From assembly GCA_947498935.1 (NCBI GenBank), contig CANMMM010000018.1, forward strand, positions 1-64,000: DNA of 64,000 nucleotides, written 5' to 3'. Shown in pieces: positions 27,397 through 34,893 of the stretch. How positions within the stretch are numbered: the first letter of the stretch is position 1; each line of letters starts with the position of its first letter. The translations under genes and the position numbers were made by a program. The notes under the pieces were generated by a model. The model worked only from the letters and a program-made list of their open reading frames with translations. It searched no databases and was not told the DNA's origin. Source of the DNA: an uncultured Aquimarina sp. (GTDB lineage: Bacteria > Bacteroidota > Bacteroidia > Flavobacteriales > Flavobacteriaceae).

Positions 27397-27442
27397 ATTG
27401 AATACCTTTTATTTTGTAGAAACAAATGTAGTGTATTTACCC

Positions 27443-27450
27443 TATCTTTG
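27443..27450 (+). promoter_or_regulatory. Candidate -7 box (TATCTTTG) of the halogenase-like gene
   Basis: The bases fit the Bacteroidetes TAnnTTTG consensus exactly. The ATG follows 6 bases later, so transcription would start at or next to the start codon (leaderless message). A TTTG at 27413 is 26 bases upstream, further than the usual spacing, so the -33 element is uncertain. Confidence 0.4.
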
Positions 27451-27456
27451 GAAATT

Positions 27457-28704
27457 ATGAAAAAAGAAAATATTGATGTTTTAGTGATTGGCGCTGGTCC
27501 TGCGGGTAGTGTAAGTGCTTCTTATTTACAACTGCATGGCCTAAACGTAATGGTGGTAGAAAAAACGTGTTTTCCTCGTTTTCAAATTGGAGAAAGTTTA
27601 ATCCCTCGTTGTATGGATAATTTTGAGGAAGCTGGACTATTGGAGTGCTTACTAAAACAAGGATATGAAAAAAAATACGGAGCTCGATTTCTACAAGATG
27701 GAAAAAGTGGTCATTTTGATTTCAGTAAGAAGTATGGTGAGGGTTGGGATTGGACTTGGCAGGTACCTAGGGATCATTTTGATCAAACCTTGATCGATGA
27801 GGTAATGCGCAAGGGAGTAACTGTACGTTTTGAAACAGAGGTGATTGCCACTGAGTTTATAGGCACTGATTCTATGACTACGGTACGCTATGCAGATGGT
27901 AGTCTGGGAGAAATCCATGCAAAATTTATCATTGATGCTAGTGGTTTCGGCAGAGTGATTGCCAAACAACTAGGCTTAGAAGCACCTCCACAAATTGCAG
28001 CCCACGGATCTGTGTTTACGCAGGTAACTGATCTAAAACGCCCAAAGGGTGTAGAAGGCACTACGATTACTTTTGAAATCATAGAAAAAGATGTTTGGTT
28101 TTGGTACATTCCGTTTGCTAATGGCAATACGAGTATTGGTTTTGTAGGCGCTATGGATTGGATTTCTAAATTTAAGGGTACTCCTGCTGAAATACTACAG
28201 CAGATGCTTCCTTCTTCTACCTATTATTATGAGCAATTTAAGGATGCTACTTACTTATTCGAGCCGCACAAAGTAGAGAATATCGCTAAAAATGTCACTC
28301 GATTGCATGGAGATGGTTTTGTACTTACAGGGAATAGCGCTGAGTTTCTAGATCCTGTTTTTTCGTCTGGGGTTTCTTTTGCTACTGAAAGTGGTTTATT
28401 AGCTGCTAAATTAGTGATCCAACAGCTGAATGGGGTGGCTGTGGATTGGGAATCGGATTTTGTAGCGTATATGAAACGGGGAGTAGCTGTTTTTTCTAGT
28501 TATGTTCAAGAATGGTATACTGGCAATCTACAGAAGATCATCTTGCATCAACATCCTAATGAGACGATCAAAGAACAAATCTGTGCTGTACTGGCTGGAT
28601 ATGTATGGGATGAAACGAATCCATTTGTAAAAAAACACCACCGTATCATCAAAAATGTAGCACAATTGATCGCTATGGAAGAAGGTATATCTTCCTCTAA
28701 ATAG
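27457..28704 (+). CDS. FAD-dependent halogenase-like oxidoreductase
   Basis: 415 residues from the ATG at 27457, which places the FAD Rossmann motif GAGPAGS at residues 12-18; an upstream in-frame ATG (27385) would add 24 residues that overlap the repeat and is rejected. Motifs: GESLIPRC, GYEKKYGARF near residue 70, and W-x-W-x-I-P at 214-219 (WFWYIP), the motif associated with flavin-dependent halogenases. The lysine in the K-x-G-x-F segment resembles phenolic halogenases. It may chlorinate, or hydroxylate, the pigment phenyl ring. It is divergent from the ammonia-lyase. Halogenase versus monooxygenase is not settled. Confidence 0.75.
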   Translation: MKKENIDVLVIGAGPAGSVSASYLQLHGLNVMVVEKTCFPRFQIGESLIPRCMDNFEEAGLLECLLKQGYEKKYGARFLQDGKSGHFDFSKKYGEGWDWTWQVPRDHFDQTLIDEVMRKGVTVRFETEVIATEFIGTDSMTTVRYADGSLGEIHAKFIIDASGFGRVIAKQLGLEAPPQIAAHGSVFTQVTDLKRPKGVEGTTITFEIIEKDVWFWYIPFANGNTSIGFVGAMDWISKFKGTPAEILQQMLPSSTYYYEQFKDATYLFEPHKVENIAKNVTRLHGDGFVLTGNSAEFLDPVFSSGVSFATESGLLAAKLVIQQLNGVAVDWESDFVAYMKRGVAVFSSYVQEWYTGNLQKIILHQHPNETIKEQICAVLAGYVWDETNPFVKKHHRIIKNVAQLIAMEEGISSSK

Positions 28705-28705
28705 T

Positions 28706-28800
28706 GAAGTGGTTTACATTTTTAACAATTTGTTATAAAAACGATCTTTTGCACCTAAATTTTGCAATTTTTGAATTTTCGAACGCTGCTATGCTATCCA
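28706..28800 (+). repeat. Family B repeat, left half only
   Basis: Begins one base after the stop codon of the halogenase-like gene with GAAGTGGTTTACATTTTTAA and keeps the landmarks ATAAAAACGATCTTTTGCACC and AACGCTGCTATGC, then diverges; the right inverted end is missing. It looks like a truncated or decayed copy. Confidence 0.65.
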
Positions 28801-28843
28801 GTACGTTCAAACAATAACTGGTATGAGGCTGGTCTGTTATATC

Positions 28844-28876
28844 AAAAAAAAAAGATGCCTAAAAAATAGACATCTT
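28844..28876 (-). terminator. Intrinsic terminator of the 28913-29248 gene
   Basis: On the minus strand a 10-pair stem (AAGATGTCTA with TAGGCATCTT, one G-T pair, T5 loop) is followed directly by a run of at least eight T. It lies about 37 bases after the stop codon. Confidence 0.8.
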
Positions 28877-28912
28877 CTCTCACTAATTAACCCTTATTAA
28901 TTTGTAATCTAA

Positions 28913-29248
28913 TTATGGCACCAAACTGATAGCAGCTTCGGTGTTTACTGTGTATGTATTTGTATTTATTTTAATGTCGTTGTGCGCTAAAGCCGTTGTA
29001 GACTTTAAGTTGTTTTTAGCAATCAATTCGTTGTAGAATGCTGCTTTGGTGCGAGTAAAAGCAGTAGTGCTATTATCAGCGATGGTAATTTGTAAATCAT
29101 TCGTAGCGATTAACTCCTTATAAAAATCAACTTTACTGTTTTGTGTTTTCTTAATATCTACAGCTTTTTTTGTAAGAAATGTGGTTTCTTGTGCTTGTGC
29201 AACTGTAAAAGAAACTAAAGTGATGATTATAAGAGTACTAGTTTTCAT
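28913..29248 (-). CDS. Small secreted protein with an internal duplication
   Basis: 111 residues with a clear signal peptide (MKTSTLIIITLVSFTVAQAQ). The mature chain holds two similar segments, KVDFYKELIATNDLQ and KAAFYNELIAKNNLKS, about 30 residues apart. I recognise no family. It is monocistronic: a candidate promoter lies at 29286-29313 and a strong terminator at 28844-28876. It could be a small periplasmic or exported peptide; function unknown. Confidence 0.65.
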   Translation of the reverse strand: MKTSTLIIITLVSFTVAQAQETTFLTKKAVDIKKTQNSKVDFYKELIATNDLQITIADNSTTAFTRTKAAFYNELIAKNNLKSTTALAHNDIKINTNTYTVNTEAAISLVP

Positions 29249-29285
29249 AATAAGGGGCTTTACTGATTACTAATTGATTCTGTAA

Positions 29286-29313
29286 CAAATTTAAAACTAA
29301 AGAGTTATACAAA
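29286..29313 (-). promoter_or_regulatory. Candidate Bacteroidetes promoter of the 28913-29248 gene
   Basis: On the minus strand TTTG (29313-29310) and TAAATTTG (29293-29286) are 16 bases apart; the second fits TAnnTTTG exactly. The start codon follows 37 bases later. Confidence 0.5.
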
Positions 29314-29575
29314 AAAGCAAAACTAAAACTTTTGGACAAAGTGTTTTTTTATCTCGTTGAACTACACAATTTTTACGGAAAAACCTTACTTTTTACACAG
29401 TCACATTAGCATATATTGTACAATTTTTAACATTTTACCTCTTTTTTTTCAATGATTTAGGCTAATTACGTAGGAATAAAAGTTAATTTATGTTAACACA
29501 AACATTCATCTTTTTACATTTTTCTGGCAGCATGGTCATCCATTGCACACTTGATTTTTCCGTACGCTATGTATT

Positions 29576-29662
29576 GCGTTAGGGATAGCAGTGGAAATCC
29601 CGCAGCACGACCTTAGGAGTGTGAGGAATTGCAACGGATAGCCCGACCCTTGGGTAACGCCC
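29576..29662 (+). repeat. Family A palindromic element, subtype A2
   Basis: Starts GCGTTAGGGATAGCAGTGG, middle CACGACCTTAGGAGTGTGAG, then GGATAGCCCGACCCTTGGG and TAACGCCC. It lies 22 bases beyond the stop codon of the 29684 gene. The rest of the gap 29314-29575 is AT-rich without a gene. Confidence 0.85.
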
Positions 29663-29683
29663 AAAAAATAGATATACTACTTA

Positions 29684-31294
29684 TTAATTTTTAGACACTT
29701 TGAGTAATATATTGTTCTTTTTTCCATCGTAGACTTCGAAAATCATGTCTTTATTGGGTAATCTCGGTGCTTTGTACACTTGTAGGTAATCCAATCTAGA
29801 ATTTCGTATATCGCTTCCTGTAAGGATGGGTTCCTTGACCACCTCGCCTGTTTGATCATCGATGGTATAGGACGTGAGGTATAAAAATTCTTTTTGGTGG
29901 TCGAAATACTTGGTTGGGAATTCGGCAAAGGATCTTTTTAGGTTCGTAAAATTATCGATGTAAAATAAATAGTATTTTCCATTATCTCTAAAACTATTAT
30001 ATGACATGCTGCTCTTGCCTCTGCCTCCAAACTGGTATTTTGGTAATTTATGAAACCAGCTAGTAGTTCCCGACTCGGTTATTTTGGCACTTATAATATC
30101 GCGATAATAGTATTTATAAGTAGTTCTAGAACCAGAAGAGCTAGAGGTGGTAAAGGACTCTACATATCGCTGTTCTCCTAATACGATGAAGCTCCCATCG
30201 GTATTGTAATACACTTTATTAACACGTATATCTTCGAAGTCTTTTTTATCTTTTTTATTTTGTGTTCCTTCATTAATTCTACTTTCGCGCTCTGTAGCAT
30301 ATTGCTGTAGGGTAGCTACTGGCATATCACTGGTGATTACCGTACCGACGGTTCCTGAGTCTTCTAATCGAGCAGAAAACACACCTGCTATTTCATCCTT
30401 GGCACTGTCTTGGCTGTAATAGCCCGTTACGCGCATTTTTCCTGTAGCTCCTAGTCCTATTACAGCATCTGTAATGGATTTTCCTGGGATAGTAATTGCA
30501 CTCTGGATTAATTCTTTGGGGTCTTCTTTGATTTTATACACTTCGGTGGTATAACTATCTTTTAGCTTGTCTTTTTCTGAAGATGCATCAAAAATGGAGG
30601 CTGTCATGTAAAAATCACCATTATTATCGATGGCAAAATCTTCGTTTAGCATACGATTCGTAGCGTACGGCAGCGTCACTTTGCGTCGCCAAATAGGTTC
30701 TAAATTTTGATCATAGACGCTGATACCGATCTTATCTGGCTTGTCATTGGCCGTTTTAATTCTAAAAATAACCAATACCTTGGAGTTATCTGGTGATTTT
30801 TTAAAGGCAAATTTATTGATCCTCCCCCCTGCATCGTGTCCATAGGTGCTTTTAAACCCAAAATCATTGGTTATGTTTTCCTTATCACTGCCTACGAGTA
30901 TTGGTTTCTCGGCTATGATGCCAGATATAGAGATTCGCTGCGCATAGGCTTTGTCCTTGACCGTATAGAATACAATGGCTCTATTGCCTAAATTCATCAC
31001 GGTCTGAAAATCTCCTTTATCTTCGATGATTTGTCGCTTTTTTATATCCTCCTTAAGGTCTTCTAATGAGAATCGCTGAATGGTCATATTATTACGGCCT
31101 TTTTTGATAGCAGCCATACGATTACCACTAGCGATGTAATAGGTTTGTAGGCTTTTGATCCTTTTGTATTTTTCTCCGATACTGAATTCAAATGCTTCGG
31201 ACAATACGGGTTTTTGTGCTTGTACTTGGAATAAGGTCATGCATAGCAGCAGTAGTGTGCATGTAATGGTGGGTTTTGAATTTCTTCCTATCAT
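29684..31294 (-). CDS. Hypothetical exported protein
   Basis: About 536 residues when started at the ATG near 31294, which begins the signal peptide MIGRNSKPTITCTLLLLC and ends at QVQAQ; an upstream ATG at 31351 adds 19 residues ahead of the signal and is unlikely. The mature protein is beta-rich with repeated phrases such as VLVIFRIKTANDKPDKIGIS, GDFYMTASIFD and GKYYLFYIDN, suggesting a propeller-like fold. I know similar uncharacterised flavobacterial proteins but no function. It is monocistronic, its stop followed by a family A element. Confidence 0.7.
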   Translation of the reverse strand: MIGRNSKPTITCTLLLLCMTLFQVQAQKPVLSEAFEFSIGEKYKRIKSLQTYYIASGNRMAAIKKGRNNMTIQRFSLEDLKEDIKKRQIIEDKGDFQTVMNLGNRAIVFYTVKDKAYAQRISISGIIAEKPILVGSDKENITNDFGFKSTYGHDAGGRINKFAFKKSPDNSKVLVIFRIKTANDKPDKIGISVYDQNLEPIWRRKVTLPYATNRMLNEDFAIDNNGDFYMTASIFDASSEKDKLKDSYTTEVYKIKEDPKELIQSAITIPGKSITDAVIGLGATGKMRVTGYYSQDSAKDEIAGVFSARLEDSGTVGTVITSDMPVATLQQYATERESRINEGTQNKKDKKDFEDIRVNKVYYNTDGSFIVLGEQRYVESFTTSSSSGSRTTYKYYYRDIISAKITESGTTSWFHKLPKYQFGGRGKSSMSYNSFRDNGKYYLFYIDNFTNLKRSFAEFPTKYFDHQKEFLYLTSYTIDDQTGEVVKEPILTGSDIRNSRLDYLQVYKAPRLPNKDMIFEVYDGKKNNILLKVSKN

Positions 31295-31578
31295 TTTTTT
31301 ATTTTTAGGATTAGGGGCGCTTCTACTTATCATAATCAAAACATGTAGCATCGTTTTTGTGCCCTCATTTAGGGAATAATGGTATATCAGTGCACCGATT
31401 TACTACAACGTTTTTTCTTATAATCGAAATACTCTACAATTTAGTATAATTCTTTTTTGAATTCTTCATTTTGGGCTATTAAAATCTAGAAAAAATAAAG
31501 GGAATAAAATTTAATTCACCCAATAAAACTGATTTCCAATATTTTATAAAAAACATCAAAAATAAATCAAAAAAAAAG

Positions 31579-31609
31579 TTGCACAGTAGGTACATATACG
31601 CTACATTTG
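31579..31609 (+). promoter_or_regulatory. tRNA operon promoter
   Basis: TTG at 31579-31581 and TACATTTG at 31602-31609 are 20 bases apart and match the Bacteroidetes -33/-7 consensus. The first tRNA starts about 54 bases later. The gap 31352-31578 upstream is AT-rich and holds no gene that I can support. Confidence 0.75.
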
Positions 31610-31662
31610 CATCCGCATTTGAGACAGTAATGCATAACGTTCAAGATTAAAATATTGATCAA

Positions 31663-31746
31663 GGAGAGGTGCCAGAGTGGTAATGGAGCAGATTGCTAAT
31701 CTGTCAACGCGTAAGTGTTGCCGGGGTTCGAATCCCCGTCTCTCCG
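31663..31746 (+). tRNA. tRNA-Ser (GCT)
   Basis: 84 bases. The acceptor stem GGAGAGG pairs with TCTCTCC, the anticodon loop carries GCT, a long variable arm (class II) is present, and the T arm is CGGGGTTCGAATCCCCG. CCA is not encoded. First of three tRNA genes in one transcript. Confidence 0.95.
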
Positions 31747-31781
31747 CTGTTATTTATAGAATCTTTATAGATCTATAAATT

Positions 31782-31856
31782 CGGGGTGTAGCGTAGCCCG
31801 GTTATCGCGCCGCGTTTGGGACGCGGAGGTCGCAGGTTCGAATCCTGCCACCCCGA
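31782..31856 (+). tRNA. tRNA-Pro (TGG)
   Basis: 75 bases. Acceptor CGGGGTG/CACCCCG, anticodon stem-loop CGCGTTTGGGACGCG with anticodon TGG, T arm CAGGTTCGAATCCTG. CCA is not encoded. Confidence 0.95.
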
Positions 31857-31877
31857 CATCATATTTTATCTTTTACT

Positions 31878-31951
31878 GGTCGCGTAGCTCAGTTGGATAG
31901 AGCATCTGCCTTCTAAGCAGACGGTCACAGGTTCGAATCCTGTCGCGATCA
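31878..31951 (+). tRNA. tRNA-Arg (TCT)
   Basis: 74 bases. Acceptor GGTCGCG/CGCGATC with one G-T pair, anticodon stem TCTGC/GCAGA with loop CTTCTAA (anticodon TCT), T arm CAGGTTCGAATCCTG. Last gene of the tRNA transcript. Confidence 0.95.
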
Positions 31952-31959
31952 CAAGAATT

Positions 31960-31995
31960 AAAGGCTTTCAGGAAACTGAGAGCCTTTCTTGTTTT
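31960..31995 (+). terminator. tRNA operon terminator
   Basis: AAAGGCT(T)TCAG and CTGA(G)AGCCTTT pair around a GAAA tetraloop, and CTTGTTTT follows. It lies 9 bases after tRNA-Arg. Confidence 0.8.
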
Positions 31996-32014
31996 AAGAG
32001 GTTACTTGTAATTA

Positions 32015-32102
32015 GGGCGTTACCACAAGGGTCGGGCTATCCGCTGTATCTTTTTTGTTTTGTAAGGAAAACAAAAAAGGATGCCGCTCCTATCCCTAAC
32101 GC
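32015..32102 (-). repeat. Family A palindromic element, subtype A1, inverted
   Basis: Runs from GGGCGTTACCACAAGGGTCG to CTATCCCTAACGC, the reverse of the copy at 13984. Its internal hairpin is CTTTTTTGTTTT with AAAACAAAAAAG, 12 pairs: the sequence differs from the copies at 13984 and 53657, but it is still fully paired. The stretch 32103-32316 holds a lone family B end (AAAAGTGTAAACCACTTC at 32247-32265 region) and no gene. Confidence 0.85.
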
Positions 32103-32316
32103 AAAAAGAAAACATTGGACCATTATCATGCCGTATACTACTAATCTATCGATAAGTTATTGACATATATCAATAAAAATATGCAAACAATCTAATTATT
32201 TAGCACTTCCAAAAGAAGAGAAGGACACTTTGTAACATTGGACGATAAAAGTGTAAACCACTTCAAAAAAAATAGCAAAACTAAATTCATTAATTATTTA
32301 TATTAACAACCAAACA

Positions 32317-32784
32317 ATGAACATTATTTTTAAAATTACCTTACTACTATCTTTATTCGTATGTACTAACTGTGCTACCATTATTTCTGGATCACAACAA
32401 ATGGTAGAAATCACTTCAGAACCTAGTGCTGCTACTGTTTTTATCAATGGAATCGAAGCAGGAAATACTCCGGTTCAAAAAAACCTAAAAAGAAACCAAG
32501 AATACGCACTCACACTCAAGTTAGATGGTTATAAAACATACAAAACGAAACTAGAGAGAAAATTTAATGCTTGGTATATCGGAAATGTTGTTTTTGGTGG
32601 ACTTATAGGGATTATTGTAGATCCAGCAACAGGAGCTATGTATAAGTTAAAGCCTGAGCAAATAAATGGAGCTCCAAAAGCAGGAACAACCTACAAAACC
32701 AGAAGTGAAAATTTATTTATTAATATCAGTTTGGATATTGATTCGAATGCCGAAAAAATTGGGCAATTAGAAAAAAGTAACTAA
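32317..32784 (+). CDS. PEGA-domain lipoprotein
   Basis: 155 residues. Type II signal peptide with lipobox VCTNC (Cys about 19). Residues about 30-80 form a PEGA domain (VEITSEPSAATVFINGIEAG, TPVQKNLKRNQEYALTLKLDG), a small beta module of cell-surface proteins. A hydrophobic stretch NVVFGGLIGIIVDPATGAMY follows, as in a known group of Bacteroidetes PEGA lipoproteins. Probably an outer-membrane-associated structural lipoprotein. Confidence 0.8.
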   Translation: MNIIFKITLLLSLFVCTNCATIISGSQQMVEITSEPSAATVFINGIEAGNTPVQKNLKRNQEYALTLKLDGYKTYKTKLERKFNAWYIGNVVFGGLIGIIVDPATGAMYKLKPEQINGAPKAGTTYKTRSENLFINISLDIDSNAEKIGQLEKSN

Positions 32785-32896
32785 AAAATTTACTACTCTG
32801 AATGCACAACGCTATTGTGCATTCAGAAAAGTATAAAAATACGAACGTAGCAATCTACCTAGATGCGATTTTAGCTATATTAGAAGTCCAATCAGC

Positions 32897-32976
32897 GAAG
32901 TGACGTACACTTTTTTACAATAGGCTATACATAAGAATCTTTTTTGGAGCTGAAATCAAAAAGTGTACATCGCTTC
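32897..32976 (+). repeat. Short family B-like palindrome
   Basis: 80 bases with inverted ends GAAGTGACGTACACTTTTTT and AAAAAGTGTACATCGCTTC; the right part GCTGAAATCAAAAAGTGTA matches the right end of full family B copies. It looks like an internally deleted derivative located 21 bases before the next start codon. Confidence 0.65.
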
Positions 32977-32997
32977 TTCTAACCTCTTACACCATCC

Positions 32998-33456
32998 ATG
33001 AGAACTCTTTTATATATCACAGCAGCCTTCTTATTACTAAGTTCGTGTAAAAAACAATCTATAGCAGTGCAAACCAATACTGCTCTTCCGATCATTGGCA
33101 CATGGGAATTGATTGCTGCAACAACAGTTCAGGGAGATAGCACCTATCATAAAGACCTGTCTAATAAAAAGATGCTTAAAATCATCAATGCATCTCATTT
33201 TGCCTTCCTTAATCACGATCTTTCGAAAGGAAAAGATTCTGCTACAGTATTTGTCGCTGGCGGTGGTACATATCGACTCGTAGGTGATACCTATACCGAG
33301 TTTTTAGAGTATTGTAATTACAGAGAATGGGAAGGAAACTCTTTTGAGTTTACCGTTTCTATCCAAGGAGACACACTTACCCAAAAAGGAATTGAGACAG
33401 TCAAAGAATTAGGAATCAACCGAGAAATCACAGAAGTTTATCTAAAAAATAATTAG
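32998..33456 (+). CDS. Lipocalin-like lipoprotein
   Basis: 152 residues. Type II signal peptide with lipobox LLSSC (Cys17). The start of the mature part, ALPIIGTWELIAATT, is the lipocalin-like G-x-W motif, and the later strands GGTYRLVGDTYTEFLEY, FEFTVSIQGDTLTQKG fit a small calycin barrel as found in many Bacteroidetes lipoproteins. Ligand unknown. A short family B-like repeat occupies its upstream region. Confidence 0.65.
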   Translation: MRTLLYITAAFLLLSSCKKQSIAVQTNTALPIIGTWELIAATTVQGDSTYHKDLSNKKMLKIINASHFAFLNHDLSKGKDSATVFVAGGGTYRLVGDTYTEFLEYCNYREWEGNSFEFTVSIQGDTLTQKGIETVKELGINREITEVYLKNN

Positions 33457-33515
33457 GACGGTAAATGTAATAAACGTTCTTGTCCCGAAGGGTAACTATG
33501 TTTTGTTATATAGTG

Positions 33516-34562
33516 TTAGCCTTGCGTTATTTCTTTTCCTCTTTTTAATATATAGTAGCTATGAATTTTGTCAATATGACATTCATTATTTTGTATTGTT
33601 ATAATATCATTTTCATTCATCCATCTGTTGTTACCTATATATGTATTTACTGTGTCTATTTTATCACTTCCATCCTTTTTAATAGTAAATCCTTTTGTTA
33701 TTGATTTAATTTCTAAAGCTTCTATTCCACCTCTTGAAATCCCGCTATATTTTCCTTCTAGTTTTTTTATATTTATATCCAATTCAACACTCTTGATCAC
33801 TTTCTTTTTGAGTAATTTCCAAGTAATCTTATCTGCAAAAAAACTACCTCCTTTGGGACCTGTTGTATTAATTAAACAAATGATATATAAGTCTTCATCA
33901 GGAAAATATCTTGTTTCGGAAAGAAAGCCATTAATACCACCACCGTGTGCTATTTCTTTATGTCCAAAATTTGAAAAATTCACTAGCCCTTTGGCATATC
34001 GTACAAGGCTACCATCGTTTAATCTATCTGGGGTAATAAGCGATCGATATGATGTGTCTGATAATATACTTTGATTGTGTAAAGCCTTCATCCAAATAAG
34101 TAAATCTTCGGTAGTGCTACAGAGCGAACCTGCTGAATATGGCCATGTGTGATTTAAATAAGATTTTTGTTGAAGTCCAGTAGATGAGTAGTCATATCCA
34201 TAAACCTTATTTTTAACAACTTTACTAGTAGAACAATAGCTTGTATTTTTCATGCCTAATGGTTCAAAAAATTCTTGTTTTAGAAATTCCTCAAAACTTT
34301 GTTTAGTAATTTTCTCTACAATTAACCCTAGAAAAAAGTAAGCTGAATTATTATAAATTAATGCTTCATTTGGTTCGAATAAAAAGTCATTACGTTCTAC
34401 TAATCGTACCAAAGAATCTTTAGGCTGTTCTTTAATAGATAAATCCCAAAATTCTTTAATTTCTGTATAACTAGGAATTCCAGAAGTATGATTCAGTAAA
34501 TTACTAATAGTTATTTTTCTTCCTTTAGTATCAAAAGAAATATAATTGGTAAAGTGGAACAT
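33516..34562 (-). pseudogene. Serine hydrolase (class C beta-lactamase family), 5'-truncated
   Basis: 348 residues remain. Family motifs are present: LLNHTSGIPSY, the catalytic Tyr in YNNSAYFFLG (Y-x-N), and HGGGINGF near the end. The nucleophile motif S-x-x-K, normally about 40-50 residues before LLNHTSG, is missing because the frame begins at MFHFTNYISF. The first codon lies exactly at the boundary of a repeat that recurs at 53578, so the 5' part was lost or replaced. The stop codon lies inside GCTAAC. Without the serine the product cannot be an active hydrolase. Confidence 0.8.
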
Positions 34563-34728
34563 CTAGTTTTGTTATGACTATTTTTAAAAACTAGAATGCC
34601 TACACTTTTATCATTACAGTTCTAAAAACCATTTCTTTTGCGTTAGGGATAGTAGAGGAAATCCCACAGCCCGACCTTAGGAGGTGCGAGGAATTGGAAC
34701 GGATAGCCCGACCCTTGTGGTAACGCCC
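34561..34728 (+). repeat. Family A element (A2) with a 79-base leader
   Basis: 34561-34639 (ATCTAGTTTTGTTATGACTA...) is nearly identical to 53578-53656; the family A core follows at 34640-34728 (GCGTTAGGGATAG ... GGTAACGCCC). The left boundary coincides with the start of the truncated hydrolase. No gene is present in 34563-34893. Confidence 0.85.
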
Positions 34729-34827
34729 TAATTAAGAAAACAATTGGTATAGATACCCCACTCTGCTGTTGCTAAATTTTGATTCAATCTGTAACAGAGA
34801 TTTTTACAATAGTTGTTTTATACAATT

Positions 34828-34865
34828 AAAAGGCATACAGAACACTGGATTCTGTATGCCTTTTT
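34828..34865. terminator. Bidirectional terminator
   Basis: AAAAGGCATACAGAA and TTCTGTATGCCTTTT form a 15-pair perfect stem with loop CACTGGA region, with A and T runs at both ends. It lies 29 bases beyond the stop codon of the 34894 gene and serves the giant-gene operon. Confidence 0.85.
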
Positions 34866-34893
34866 AGCTCATACTTTTTTGGATAACTGTTGG

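Noticed and set aside
31663..32102. Integrated element at the tRNA genes
   Set aside because: No integrase and no repeated tRNA 3' end is seen; the downstream sequence is a terminator and a family A element.
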